NCBI RefSeq assembly: GCF_002102255.1
Contig: NZ_LQPH01000174.1
Location: 1 to 64,000, forward strand
DNA length: 64,000 bases
Direction of reading: 5' to 3'
Origin: Mycobacterium nebraskense
Lineage (GTDB): Bacteria > Actinomycetota > Actinomycetes > Mycobacteriales > Mycobacteriaceae
Shown here: piece after piece, positions 39,767 through 49,192 of the stretch
How positions within the stretch are numbered: the stretch's first letter is position 1
How the letters are laid out: each line of letters begins with the position of its first letter
Made by a program: the position numbers and the translations under genes
The notes under the pieces: model-generated
What the model saw: the letters and a program-made list of their open reading frames with translations, nothing else
Database searches by the model: none
What the model was told of the DNA's origin: nothing

Positions 39767-41929
39767 TCAGTCCGCCTTCACGAAACCGTTGGCCTGCGCC
39801 ACTTCTTCGCTGGACAGCCAGATTTCGGCGAGCGTGTCGTGATAGAGCTCGCTGCCCGGCGTGTAGTACAGCCCGGAGCGGGCGCTGGCCTTGATCGGGT
39901 ATCCGTCGGGCACCTGGTAGGGGTCGTCGAGCGGTAGGTGGATGGTCGGGCGTCCGGGCTCGCCCGCCCCCGCGCCGCCGTCCTCGTCGTCCACGGCCGC
40001 GTGCCGCCCGCCACGCTGCTCGGATGCGACGCCTTCCGGAGCGGCGGCCTCCTCCTCGGCAACGTCGGCTGACACGTGCGGTATCGCAACATCCGGATAC
40101 TCGGCCTCGGGCGCGGCCGCCTCGGGGGCGCCGCCGTCGAACTCGGCGTCCGGAGGCGTATGCGGCACGGTGACGTCGAGGTACTCCGCCTCCACGTAGT
40201 CATCGTCCGCGTGGTCGGCCTCCGGGTAGGCGGCCTCATGCTCAACGTCGACGTACTCGGCTTCGACGAAATCCGCTTCGGCGTAGTCGGATTCGGCGTA
40301 ATCGGTTTCGGGGTATTCGGCTTCGGTTTCGGGGTAGCCGGCCTCCGACAGGGCCGCCGGTGAGACGACGGAGAAGGAGTCGGTGTCCACCGCGTCGGGG
40401 TCCTCCTCTTCGACCCCGAATGGACCCTCGTCCGCGCCGCCCCGCCGCCAGCTGACCCGACCGGCGGCCTGGGCATCGGGGGCCTCCGGCGGACGCGCGA
40501 AATGCTCGCTGAGGACGTCGTCGTGCCCCCAGTGCTGGTCACCTGCGGCGTCGTAACCGACATCGAGGTCGCGGTGGGGCTCGTAGACGGCGCCCTCGCG
40601 TCCGGCGCGACGCCGACGCCAACCGAAGGCCACCAACACCGCCAAGACGATCAGCACCAGCACCGGAATGGCGGCCAGCAGCCACCACCACTGCCACGTG
40701 AACCCCTTGGCGTGCGCGGGCATCGCCGAGTTGCTCGGCTGGTTCTGGCCCGACACCTGCAGGCCGGAAAGCAACGGCGCGAGGTTGGCCGGATCCGTGC
40801 TGAACGTGTTCTTCGCCCGGTTCCACGAGATCTTGCCGCCGGCGAACTGTTGGGAGACGACGTCACCGTCCACGGCCTGGTCGGCAACGGGCGCGCCCAG
40901 CTTGCCGGTCGGTCCGCGGAGCTTGTCCCACGCCGCCTTCATGGCCCCGCGTACTACGAACGCGCCGCGCTCTGACGTCCAGAAGATCACCGGCTTATCG
41001 GCACCGGAGAACGGGACGACGCGGCTGGACGGGATGCCGCCGTCGGCTTCGGTGGCGGTGGGGAAACCCAGGTCGCTGCCGGCCGGTCCGCCCAGTGACT
41101 CGTACTTGGCCAGGATGTTGCTCTCGACGGCGTTGGCGCCGATGGCCGGGCTGAAATACACCTTGCCGTTGGCGAAGTCCTGGACGATCCCGTCGCCGCC
41201 GATCGGATATTGCGCGCCCTTCTTGACCCCCAACGGCCCATTGGGACCGCCGGCCGCACGCCAGGCCATGTTGATGGCCGCGGTGGGATCGATCGCCACC
41301 TGCAAACCCTTCAACTGGTCGGCCAGTGCCGGTGGCTCGGTGCTGAACTGTTTGGTCTGCCTGTTCCAGGAGACCTGACCACCGCTGAACTTCTGCGCGG
41401 ACACCTCGCCGTTGTACGTTTCGTCGCCGACCGGGACCCCGAGCACGCCGCCGGAACTGCCGAGCTTGTCCCAGGCGGCGTTGATCGCTCCGCGCACGAC
41501 GAACGCGCCGTGGTCGGGCGTCCAGAAGATCACCGGCTTGTCGCTGGCCGAGAAGGTGCACACGCGGCTGTCGGGACCGGCGAGGCCGGGCACTTCGTTG
41601 ATGGCGGGGAAGCCCAAATCGCTGCCGGCGGGCCCGCCCAGCATCTCGTATTTGTCCAGGATCGGCCCATAGACGAATTTGGCGCCGGTCGCCGGGGTGA
41701 AGAACATCTTGCCGCCGTCGAAGTCCAGCGCGAAACCGTCGCCGGCGGGGTACACATCGCCCTTCCGGGGACCCAGCGGTGAACCTTCGCCGCCGGCCTT
41801 CTCCCAGGCCGCCATCATGGCCGCCTCGGCGTCGCCGATAGGAGACGCCGCTGCCGGAGGCGCCAGCAAGGCGACGGCTATTGCTGTGGCGGTCAAGCTG
41901 ACCAGCGCGCTCGCGACCAGCCTGCGCAT
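39767..41929 (-). CDS. Secreted-anchored LGFP-repeat protein with acidic tyrosine-rich cytoplasmic tail
   Basis: 720 aa, counterpart of Rv2721c. A signal peptide (MRRLVASALVSLTATAIAVA, cleaved near AAA-SP) leads into six LGFP-type repeats in two sets of three (for example GSDLGFPAINE, GGVLGVPVGDE, GSDLGFPTATE, TGKLGAPVADQ), thought to bind cell-wall polymers. One membrane helix near residues 430-450 is followed by RRRRAGR. A long acidic tail then has repeated YxEADY/YPETE units. The last 60 residues are a conserved actinobacterial motif (GYPIKASARSGLYYTPGS). GAGAGG precedes the ATG. Confidence 0.85.
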   Translation of the reverse strand: MRRLVASALVSLTATAIAVALLAPPAAASPIGDAEAAMMAAWEKAGGEGSPLGPRKGDVYPAGDGFALDFDGGKMFFTPATGAKFVYGPILDKYEMLGGPAGSDLGFPAINEVPGLAGPDSRVCTFSASDKPVIFWTPDHGAFVVRGAINAAWDKLGSSGGVLGVPVGDETYNGEVSAQKFSGGQVSWNRQTKQFSTEPPALADQLKGLQVAIDPTAAINMAWRAAGGPNGPLGVKKGAQYPIGGDGIVQDFANGKVYFSPAIGANAVESNILAKYESLGGPAGSDLGFPTATEADGGIPSSRVVPFSGADKPVIFWTSERGAFVVRGAMKAAWDKLRGPTGKLGAPVADQAVDGDVVSQQFAGGKISWNRAKNTFSTDPANLAPLLSGLQVSGQNQPSNSAMPAHAKGFTWQWWWLLAAIPVLVLIVLAVLVAFGWRRRRAGREGAVYEPHRDLDVGYDAAGDQHWGHDDVLSEHFARPPEAPDAQAAGRVSWRRGGADEGPFGVEEEDPDAVDTDSFSVVSPAALSEAGYPETEAEYPETDYAESDYAEADFVEAEYVDVEHEAAYPEADHADDDYVEAEYLDVTVPHTPPDAEFDGGAPEAAAPEAEYPDVAIPHVSADVAEEEAAAPEGVASEQRGGRHAAVDDEDGGAGAGEPGRPTIHLPLDDPYQVPDGYPIKASARSGLYYTPGSELYHDTLAEIWLSSEEVAQANGFVKAD

Positions 41930-42524
41930 GTGACCTCTCTGCCCGTTCACCCAGCCTCCCAGCCGACGGCTATGCCCCAATCAGCGGCTATGCCCGCACC
42001 TGCACAGCCGGCGAGCGGGCCATAGTCCGACCGCGGGGAAACAACCCCGTTTAGATCCGCATTATCGCCGGGCTCGCACAACTTTGCTCCAGCCAACGAA
42101 AAATGCGAAGTCAAATCACGAATATTACAAAAACGGATACCACGCCGATGTCGAAATGATGCATAGCCACGCTCAAATCGCGACCAACCGCACCATCGCT
42201 CGCCGCGCGATGTATGGGTAATCGTGCCGACACCCGAACCCGACGCCCGCCTGCGCAATAGGCCACGGCTGCCGTCGCACGTAACGATTCCGTGCCCGCA
42301 GGTGTTGCCGAACTTGCCCGGCTCCTCAGCGGCGTCGCGCTTTTCGGCTTGGCAATGCGCCATTACGCGGGCGACGTACCCACAACACATGCGCCGACGG
42401 TACGTGAAGCCATTAACTCTTCAGCGATCCGCCCGAAAAACGGTTGCGTGGCGGGCTTTGATCGGTTTGCCATCAGCGCGTGAATTGGCCGGCCCGGTGG
42501 CGTTGTCGACCAACGGTGTTAGGG
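41930..42524. other. 595-bp gap without a supported gene
   Basis: No reading frame here has plausible codon use or a ribosome site. The part around 42040-42190 has lower GC and A-rich runs (for example GAATATTACAAAAACGG), unlike its surroundings. In H37Rv, as I recall, Rv2722 and the TerC-family gene Rv2723 lie at this position. No TerC-like sequence is visible, so the interval looks like a deletion scar or an unrelated spacer. It must contain the promoter of the LGFP gene. Confidence 0.5.
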
Positions 42525-43685
42525 CTAGACCCCGAGGCTGCGGCCGATGATCTCCTTCATGATCTCGGTCGTGCCGCCGTAGATGGTTTGCACCCGCGCG
42601 TCCAGATAAGCACGGGCAACGGGGTATTCGCGCATGTAGCCGTAGCCGCCGTGCAGTTGCAGGCAACGGTCGATCAGGTGCACCTGCTTTTCGGTGGAGT
42701 ACCACTTGGCCATTGCCGCCTGTTCCGCCGTCAGCTTCTTGTCCAGGTGCAGCCGGATGAACTCGTCGACCATCATGCGCACCACGGTCGCCTCGGTCGC
42801 CAGTTCCGCAAGCACGAAGCGGCTGTTCTGGAAGCTGCCGATCGGCTTGTTAAATGCCTTGCGCTCCTTGGTGTATTGCAGCGTGTGCTCCAACACCTGC
42901 TCCATCGCCGCGGCCGCCATGATGGCGATCGAAATCCGTTCCTGCGGCAGGTTCTGCATCAGGTAAATGAATCCCATGCCCTCCTGCCCCAGCAGGTTTT
43001 CGGCGGGAACCTTGACGTCGGTGAACGACAACTCGGCGGTGTCCTGCGCGTCCAGCCCGATCTTGTCCAAGTGCCGGCCGCGTTCGAAGCCCTCCATGCC
43101 GCGTTCGACGACGAGCAGCGAAAAGCCCTGCGCCCCTTTGTCCGGGTCGGTCTGCGCCACCACGATCACCAAGTCGGAGTTGATTCCGTTGGTGATGAAC
43201 GTCTTTGCACCGTTGAGCACGTAGTGGTCGCCCTGCTTGACGGCGCGGGTCTTGATGCCTTGCAAGTCGCTGCCGGTTCCCGGCTCTGTCATCGCGATCG
43301 CCGTGATCAGCTCGCCGCTGCAGAACTTCGGCAGCCAGCGCTGCTTCTGCTCTTCGGTCGCGAGGGCCAGCAGGTACGGCGCCACGATGTCGTTGTGCAG
43401 GCCGAACCCGATCCCGCTGTAGCGACCGGCGGTGGTCTCCTCGGTGATGATCGTGTTGTACCGGAAGTCGGAGTTGCCCCCGCCGCCGTATTCCTCGGGC
43501 ACCGCCATGCCGAGGAAGCCCTGCTTGCCGGCCTCGAGCCACACGCCGCGGTCGACGATCTTCGCCTTCTCCCATTCGTCGTGATGGGGCGCGACATGGC
43601 GATCGAGGAAGCCCCGATAGGACTCACGGAACAGGTCGTGCTCCGGCTCGAAAAGAGTGCGCTGGTACTTGACGGCACTGCCCAT
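42525..43685 (-). CDS. fadE20: Acyl-CoA dehydrogenase FadE20
   Basis: 386 aa, the length of Rv2724c. FAD/substrate motifs: AIAMTEPGTGSDLQGIKTRA, GGYGYMREYPVARAYLDAR, and the terminal IYGGTTEIMKEII. A catalytic Glu is expected in the latter half (VQTIYGGTTEIM or the helix before it). It oxidises acyl-CoA esters with electron transfer to ETF. GGAGG is about 7 nt before the ATG. A perfect palindrome covers the promoter 44 bp upstream, so it is probably repressed by a TetR-type regulator. Confidence 0.92.
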   Translation of the reverse strand: MGSAVKYQRTLFEPEHDLFRESYRGFLDRHVAPHHDEWEKAKIVDRGVWLEAGKQGFLGMAVPEEYGGGGNSDFRYNTIITEETTAGRYSGIGFGLHNDIVAPYLLALATEEQKQRWLPKFCSGELITAIAMTEPGTGSDLQGIKTRAVKQGDHYVLNGAKTFITNGINSDLVIVVAQTDPDKGAQGFSLLVVERGMEGFERGRHLDKIGLDAQDTAELSFTDVKVPAENLLGQEGMGFIYLMQNLPQERISIAIMAAAAMEQVLEHTLQYTKERKAFNKPIGSFQNSRFVLAELATEATVVRMMVDEFIRLHLDKKLTAEQAAMAKWYSTEKQVHLIDRCLQLHGGYGYMREYPVARAYLDARVQTIYGGTTEIMKEIIGRSLGV

Positions 43686-43728
43686 GTGGATGACCTCCGG
43701 CGACTGGAATCTCTGTCGCCCAACATAT

Positions 43729-43746
43729 ACCAACCAGACGGTTGGT
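43729..43746. promoter_or_regulatory. Perfect operator-like palindrome at the fadE20 promoter
   Basis: ACCAACCAGACGGTTGGT has perfect 7-bp arms and a 4-nt spacer. On the minus strand it is directly followed by TATATG, a candidate -10 for fadE20. Location and symmetry fit a TetR-family repressor operator; the regulator is not encoded next to it. Confidence 0.65.
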
Positions 43747-43779
43747 CGGCAGCCGGCGGGGGTCGGGTCGTCGAGGAGA

Positions 43780-45201
43780 TCAGTCGGTCGAGAACTCCTG
43801 CAGGCGACCGGCCAGCGCCACCGGAACCCGGGCCTTGATCCGGGTGCCGTCGGGATTGTGCTCCTCCTGCTGCACGCGCCCGTCGGCGTGCAGCCGGGCC
43901 ACCAGGTCACCGCGGTGGTACGGAATCACCACGTCCACGGCCGTATCAGCGGGAACGGCCAACTCGCCCATCCGGTGCCGCAGGGCGTCGATCCCTTCGC
44001 CCGTCCTTGCCGAGACGAACACCGCGCCGGGCAGCGCGTGTCGGAGCTTGGCCAACATCAGGCCGCTCGCGGCGTCGACCTTGTTCACCACCAACAGTTC
44101 GGGCGGCGGGTCACCGTGGTGGTCGGCGATAACGTCGGAGATCACCTCGCGCACCGCATTGATCTGGGCCAGTGGATTGGCGTCGGAGCCGTCGACCACA
44201 TGCAGCAGCAGGTCGGCGTCGACGACCTCCTCCAGCGTCGAGCGGAACGCCTCGACCAGTTGGGTGGGAAGGTGCCGGACGAACCCGACGGTGTCGGTGA
44301 GCACCAGCGGGCGACCGTCGGGGAACTCGGCGCGGCGGGTGGTGGGCTCCAGCGTGGCGAACAAGGCGTCCTGCACCAGCACCCCCGCTCCGGTCAGCGC
44401 GTTGAGCAGGCTCGACTTGCCGGCGTTGGTGTAGCCGACGATGGCGACCGACGGCACGTCGCTCTGCAGGCGGCGGCTGCGCTGGGTGTCGCGGACCTGT
44501 TTCATGTCCTTGATCTCGCGGCGCAGCTTGGCCATTCGCTCCCGGATGCGGCGGCGGTCGGTCTCGATCTTGGTTTCACCGGGACCGCGCAGGCCCACGC
44601 CTCCCCCGCTGCCGCCGGCGCGGCCACCGGCCTGCCGGGACATCGACTCACCCCAGCCGCGCAGCCGCGGCAGCATGTACTCCATCTGGGCCAGCGATAC
44701 CTGGGCCTTACCCTCCCGGCTGGTGGCGTGCTGGGCGAAGATGTCCAGGATCAGCGCGGTGCGGTCGATGACCTTGACCTTCACCGCCTTTTCCAGCGCG
44801 GTCAGTTGCGCAGGGGACAGTTCACCGTCGCAGATCACGGTGTCGGCGCCGGTCGCCAGCACCACTTCGCGTAGCTCCTGGGCCTTGCCCGAGCCGATGT
44901 AGGTCGACGGGTCGGGCTTGTCGCGGCGTTGAATAAGCCCTTCGAGCACCTGGGAGCCGGCGGTCTCGGCCAGGGCGGCCAGCTCGGCCATGCTGGCCTC
45001 ACTGTCGGCGGCGGAGCCGTCGGTCCACACGCCGACCAGTACGACGCGTTCCAGCCGAAGCTGGCGGTACTCGACTTCGGATACGTCGGTGAGTTCGGTG
45101 GACAGACCGGCGACGCGGCGCAGCGCCGACCGTTCTTCCAGGGCCAGTTCGCCGTCGCTAGGTTCCGGCACAGCGTGATTAGAGAATTCGGGATGTGTCA
45201 T
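43780..45201 (-). CDS. hflX: Ribosome-associated GTPase HflX
   Basis: 473 aa. The N-terminal HflX domain (residues 50-210) has YIGSGKAQELRE. The glycine-rich linker GGRAGGSGGGVGLRGPGETK precedes a coiled coil. G motifs: GYTNAGKSSLLNAL (G1), DTVGFVRHLP (G3), NKVD (G4), SARTGEG (G5). It splits or rescues stalled ribosomes and is linked to antibiotic tolerance. The ATG at 45201 (MTHPEFSNHAVPE) is used; a longer in-frame start exists. Counterpart of Rv2725c. Confidence 0.94.
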   Translation of the reverse strand: MTHPEFSNHAVPEPSDGELALEERSALRRVAGLSTELTDVSEVEYRQLRLERVVLVGVWTDGSAADSEASMAELAALAETAGSQVLEGLIQRRDKPDPSTYIGSGKAQELREVVLATGADTVICDGELSPAQLTALEKAVKVKVIDRTALILDIFAQHATSREGKAQVSLAQMEYMLPRLRGWGESMSRQAGGRAGGSGGGVGLRGPGETKIETDRRRIRERMAKLRREIKDMKQVRDTQRSRRLQSDVPSVAIVGYTNAGKSSLLNALTGAGVLVQDALFATLEPTTRRAEFPDGRPLVLTDTVGFVRHLPTQLVEAFRSTLEEVVDADLLLHVVDGSDANPLAQINAVREVISDVIADHHGDPPPELLVVNKVDAASGLMLAKLRHALPGAVFVSARTGEGIDALRHRMGELAVPADTAVDVVIPYHRGDLVARLHADGRVQQEEHNPDGTRIKARVPVALAGRLQEFSTD

Positions 45202-45247
45202 AGGCAATACAAGATGATGCACGGCGAATCGGCGCCGTGCACTCGAA

Positions 45248-46132
45248 TTAACGCTCCTGCGCGTCCCACCATTCCCCGCTGACCTCCCCATGGGCCACCA
45301 GTACCGACGGCCCCCTCAAGTAGCTGGTGGCGGCGGTGATGGTGACGACGACGTCGCCGCCCGGTACCCGCACCGTGAGGGTGCCGGTGTCCGCACCGGC
45401 GGCCGCCAGCGCGGCCACCGTGGCCGCGACCGTCCCGGTGCCGCACGAACGGGTCTCGCCCACGCCCCGCTCGTGCACCCGCATCCGCACAGCGCCGTCG
45501 GCCGGTGCGGTGAGGACTTCGATGTTGACCCCCTCGGGGAACTGGGCTTGGTCGAAGCTGACCGGCGCCGCCACGTCCAGTCGTGCCAGCTCATCGGCGG
45601 TCAGGTCGGGATCCACACACGCCAGGTGGGGATTGCCCACGTCGACCGCCAGGCCGGAAAACCGGCGGCCGCCGACTGTCGCCTCAAAGGCCGGCCCTCC
45701 GCTGCCGAGCGCGTTGGCCTTGCCCATGTCGACGCTGATGTCGGCACGGGTGGCATCGGAGTGGTGCACGGTGATCGGCCGCGGGCCGGCCGGCGACCCG
45801 ACCACGAATTCGTCGCGCGCTTCCATCCCGCTGGCCCGCAGGTAATGCGCGAACACCCGGATGCCGTTGCCGCACATCTGGGCGACGGAACCGTCGGCGT
45901 TGCGGTAGTCCATGTACCAGTCGGCGGAGGCCACACCGTCGGGCAGCCGGTCGAGCACGCCGGCCGACAGGGCCGCACCGGCCGTGGTCACCCGCAGCAC
46001 TCCGTCGGCGCCCAGTCCGCGCCGCCGGTCGCACAAGGCGGCCACCCGGGCCGCGGTGAGGTCGAGTGTGGCCTGCGCGTCCGGGAGCACCACGAAGTCA
46101 TTCTCGGTGCCATGGCCCTTGGCGAAGATCAC
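45248..46132 (-). CDS. dapF: Diaminopimelate epimerase
   Basis: 294 aa. Both catalytic Cys are visible: [15 protein letters not shown] and [14 protein letters not shown]. The N-terminus [18 protein letters not shown] fits the family from GTG 46132, 4 bp after the miaA stop. It converts LL- to meso-diaminopimelate for peptidoglycan and lysine. Counterpart of Rv2726c, in the conserved miaA-dapF-hflX order. Confidence 0.95.
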   Translation of the reverse strand: MIFAKGHGTENDFVVLPDAQATLDLTAARVAALCDRRRGLGADGVLRVTTAGAALSAGVLDRLPDGVASADWYMDYRNADGSVAQMCGNGIRVFAHYLRASGMEARDEFVVGSPAGPRPITVHHSDATRADISVDMGKANALGSGGPAFEATVGGRRFSGLAVDVGNPHLACVDPDLTADELARLDVAAPVSFDQAQFPEGVNIEVLTAPADGAVRMRVHERGVGETRSCGTGTVAATVAALAAAGADTGTLTVRVPGGDVVVTITAATSYLRGPSVLVAHGEVSGEWWDAQER

Positions 46133-46136
46133 CTGC

Positions 46137-47060
46137 TCAGGATACGTGGCCCCAGGCTCGCAGGGCTTCGTCGACGAGCCGGGCGCCCTCGCCCGCGTCC
46201 AGCCAGTGGACCCGGTGGTCGCGGCGAAACCACGACCGCTGCCGGCGCACATAGCGTCGGGTGCCCATGTAGGTCTGTTCCCGCGCGTCGCGCAGTCGAT
46301 CGGCGCCGCCGCCGGCGTCCAGCGCCTCGATCACCTGGGCGTAGCCCAGGGCGCGCGACGCCGTGACCCCGTCGCGCAGGCCCTGGCCGAGCAGCGCGCT
46401 CACCTCGTCGACCAGGCCCTGGTCGAACATGGCGTCGGTGCGCCGGGCCAGCCGTTCGTCCAGAATCGTTGTCTCGCAATCCAGCCCGACGATGGCGGTG
46501 TCCCACCTCGGGGGGCCGATGCGTGGTGCCGACGCGGCGAACGGCTGTCCGGTCAGCTCGACCACTTCGAGCGCCCGCACGGTGCGCCGCGCGTCGGTGG
46601 GCAGGATGGCCGCCGCGGCAGCGGGGTCGCGACGGGCCAGCTCGGCGTGCAGACCGCCCACCCCGACCTCGGCCAACCGCTGCTCCCAGCGCGCCCGCAC
46701 GGCGGGATCGGTCGCGGGGAACGCCCAGTCGTCGAGCAGGGATTGGATGTAGAGCATGGAGCCGCCGACGATGATGGGCACGGCGCCGCGGGCGGCGATC
46801 GCCTCGACGTCCGCGGCGGCGGCGCGCTGATACCGGGCGACGGTCGCGGTCTCGGTGACGTCCAGGACGTCGAGCTGGTGATGTGGGACGCCGCGGCGCT
46901 GGTCGACGGGAAGCTTGGCGGTGCCGATGTCCATTCCGCGATAGAGCTGCATCGCGTCGGCATTGACGATTTCCGCGCCGGCCTCGAGCCGTTCGGCGAC
47001 GTCGAGTGCCAGCTGCGACTTGCCGGTTCCGGTGGGGCCGATGATCGCCAGTGGTCGCAC
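46137..47060 (-). CDS. miaA: tRNA dimethylallyltransferase MiaA
   Basis: 307 aa. P-loop [17 protein letters not shown] at the N-terminus; [14 protein letters not shown] and [18 protein letters not shown] follow; [14 protein letters not shown] is the tRNA-binding end. It adds the isopentenyl group to A37, which MiaB (encoded at 51156) then methylthiolates. GAGG is 5 nt before GTG 47060, which fixes the start over GTG 47066. Counterpart of Rv2727c. Confidence 0.95.
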   Translation of the reverse strand: MRPLAIIGPTGTGKSQLALDVAERLEAGAEIVNADAMQLYRGMDIGTAKLPVDQRRGVPHHQLDVLDVTETATVARYQRAAAADVEAIAARGAVPIIVGGSMLYIQSLLDDWAFPATDPAVRARWEQRLAEVGVGGLHAELARRDPAAAAAILPTDARRTVRALEVVELTGQPFAASAPRIGPPRWDTAIVGLDCETTILDERLARRTDAMFDQGLVDEVSALLGQGLRDGVTASRALGYAQVIEALDAGGGADRLRDAREQTYMGTRRYVRRQRSWFRRDHRVHWLDAGEGARLVDEALRAWGHVS

Positions 47061-47067
47061 GGCCACC

Positions 47068-47757
47068 TCAGAGCTGCCAGGCGCCGGCGAAGTAGCCCAC
47101 GCCGTAGGGCGCACCCCGGTACAGCTCCTTGGTCGATCGCGGTCCGGGTTCGGCCAGGCCGGCCAGCACCTGAAAGGCGACCCGGCCCAGGATCTGCCGC
47201 GGCAGCCGCGTCAGGGCGGTGACGTCACCGGTTGCCAGCGCGTCGTCGAGGGCCAGCTGCGCGTCGGCGTTGCCCGGGTCGTACCCGCCGGGGGCGGCCG
47301 GTGTCAAGGTGTTCGCGCCGTCGGCGACGACCAGCACCCCGATCGGCTCCGGTGACCGGTCGATCTCGGCGCGCAAGCGCCGGCCGTGAGCCAGCGCGGT
47401 CTCAGCGTCATGGTCGGCGGAGTAGATGTGGGCCTGCGCGGTCGCGTCGGGCCGGACTTGGCCCCGGACCCAGGCGGCCAGCAAGGCGCACACGGGCAGA
47501 TCGGCGGGCGGCCCGGACTCGGCGCGCGGGGAAAGCCGAACCGGTAGGTCCGCGCCGAAACCCGCGAAAGTGCCGGTCGTTTCGGGGCTCAACACGGCGT
47601 CGCGCTCCGCGCTCCCGACGACGGTCCAGCGCGCGGGCAATAGGGCGGCCGCCGCCAGCACCGCCGCCACCAGGTCGGTCACCTCCGCGGCGGCGGCCCC
47701 GGCGAGCTTGGGCACCAGCAATGGCGCCGACGGAATGATGGCAATGCCGCTGAGCAC
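47068..47757 (-). CDS. Class III extradiol dioxygenase-like (LigB-fold) protein
   Basis: 229 aa, counterpart of Rv2728c. It begins [20 protein letters not shown] and contains [21 protein letters not shown] and [11 protein letters not shown], matching the subunit-B-like domain of class III dioxygenases. The metal-binding His pair is not obvious, so activity is doubtful. TAGTTT (47764-47769, minus strand) is 6 nt before the GTG: leaderless start predicted. It is just upstream of miaA (8-bp gap), so the two are probably co-transcribed. Confidence 0.8.
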   Translation of the reverse strand: MLSGIAIIPSAPLLVPKLAGAAAAEVTDLVAAVLAAAALLPARWTVVGSAERDAVLSPETTGTFAGFGADLPVRLSPRAESGPPADLPVCALLAAWVRGQVRPDATAQAHIYSADHDAETALAHGRRLRAEIDRSPEPIGVLVVADGANTLTPAAPGGYDPGNADAQLALDDALATGDVTALTRLPRQILGRVAFQVLAGLAEPGPRSTKELYRGAPYGVGYFAGAWQL

Positions 47758-47793
47758 GCCACCAAACTAGCGTTTCGCCGGCGCGGGTGTGCT

Positions 47794-48762
47794 CTAGGCC
47801 TCGGCCGTCGCCGCAACGAAGGGGTCGCTAAAAGGGCCCGCCTCGCCGTCTTCGGACGACCACGTGTCTGGGGTGATGCTTCCGTCGTCTCGTCCGGTCT
47901 CCGCGACCATGGTGGCGGCCTCGCCGCGGGCCAGCGCGACAGTTGCCACGATCACCACCGCCACCGCCGCGATCAGGATGAAGGCCTTGGGCCCGTCGGC
48001 GTTCAGCGTTTCGCCGAGCACGAAGATGCCAAGCAAACCGGCCACCACGGGCTTCGCCACGGTCATCGTCGGCATCGAGGCCGTCAGCGCACCCGCCCGG
48101 AACGCCGACTGCTGGAAGATCATCCCGGTCAGCGCCAGCAGGAGCCAGGGTACGAACTCGGGGGCGGTCAGCACGGCCAACGGGCCGTCCTCACCCACCT
48201 CGACGATGCCTTTTGTGAGCACAGCAAACAACGCCAACGCCGAACCCGCCACCACCGCAAGGAGCGCGGCAGCAAACGGGCTGCCCGACCAGATCCGCGC
48301 GGCCACCACACACGCCACCAGCAGCGGCACCACCACCGCGGCCACGATGGCCCACGTCCCGACCGATGCGCGCTGATCGCCGGAGGCTGGGTCACCGACG
48401 ATGATGACCACCGCGAGGGCTCCGGCCAGTACCACCGCCCACACCCACTCCCACCGGGTCACCCGGCGCTTGGTCAGCCGCGCATAGATCGGCAGGGCGA
48501 ATAGCAACGCGGTCACCTGCAGCGCGGTAACCAACACCACCGAGCCCCAGGCCAGAGCCCCGGCTTGCAGGCTGTAGTTGACGATCGCCGCCAGGCCGCC
48601 CAACCACCACCGCTTGTCCCGCAACGACATGCGGAACAGCTCGAGATGGCCGACCTCCTTGTCGGTTATCTCCTGCGCCGAGCGTTGACGGATCACGTCG
48701 CCCACGGCGGATGCCAACGCCGCGCACAGCGCGATCAACGCCGCGACATCAACCTTCGACAT
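47794..48762 (-). CDS. DMT-superfamily (EamA-like) membrane transporter
   Basis: 322 aa, counterpart of Rv2729c. Ten hydrophobic segments run from residue 5 to about 285 in two repeated halves (for example VTALQVTALLFALPIYARL and MTVAKPVVAGLLGIFVLGE). An acidic cytoplasmic tail follows. AGGGG precedes the ATG by 6 nt. Substrate unknown. It ends 36 bp before the Rv2728c-like gene. Confidence 0.87.
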   Translation of the reverse strand: MSKVDVAALIALCAALASAVGDVIRQRSAQEITDKEVGHLELFRMSLRDKRWWLGGLAAIVNYSLQAGALAWGSVVLVTALQVTALLFALPIYARLTKRRVTRWEWVWAVVLAGALAVVIIVGDPASGDQRASVGTWAIVAAVVVPLLVACVVAARIWSGSPFAAALLAVVAGSALALFAVLTKGIVEVGEDGPLAVLTAPEFVPWLLLALTGMIFQQSAFRAGALTASMPTMTVAKPVVAGLLGIFVLGETLNADGPKAFILIAAVAVVIVATVALARGEAATMVAETGRDDGSITPDTWSSEDGEAGPFSDPFVAATAEA

Positions 48763-49192
48763 GAGCGACCCCTCACCTCACGACTGCCCCGACCAGCTTT
48801 CCCTCGGGTTCGGGGAAATACACGCAAAATTTGCGATCAGTTCAGCAACAACAGTATGAGGTTGCCCACGCCGCTGCTCACTGAGCGAATCACCCCTTGT
48901 TGATACTTCATCAACCTATGTAAGGGCTGTGGGTAACGCTGCGATCCGGTTACACCCGCCGGGGTTACGCCGGCCGCGGCCAGGGCACCACTCCTGATCC
49001 GGGCGGCCGCCGCGCCGATGCATCCCGAGCGGGAAGATCAGGGTGGCGGCGGATGGGCCGCCAAGCTGCTTGAATACTGTTAAGCAGCTGTTGGGAGAGC
49101 CGCGATGGCCCGCCCACAGGTGCAGCAGATGGTGCCGCTACGCGCGGCAGGTGCGCGGTATACCGACCGCGCGAAGGGTAGGTGACGAGCTC
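48763..49192. other. 430-bp divergent intergenic region with two inverted repeats
   Basis: No convincing gene is present; H37Rv has a small hypothetical gene (Rv2730) about here by memory. Two perfect inverted repeats precede the DUF349 gene: AGCTGCTT/AAGCAGCT (49064-49071, 49082-49089), with TACTGT, a possible -10, inside the loop; and GCGCGGT/ACCGCGC (49153-49159, 49166-49172), about 20 bp before the start codon. Either could be an operator or an mRNA structure. Confidence 0.5.

Noticed and set aside
40180-40350. Tandem repeats considered as a CRISPR or VNTR array outside genes
   Set aside because: The repeats are in frame, codon-based and inside the LGFP gene; units are imperfect and lack unique spacers.
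41947-42390. 147-codon minus-strand frame in the 595-bp gap
   Set aside because: No recognisable motif, odd composition crossing the low-GC patch, and no ribosome site; not supported as a gene.
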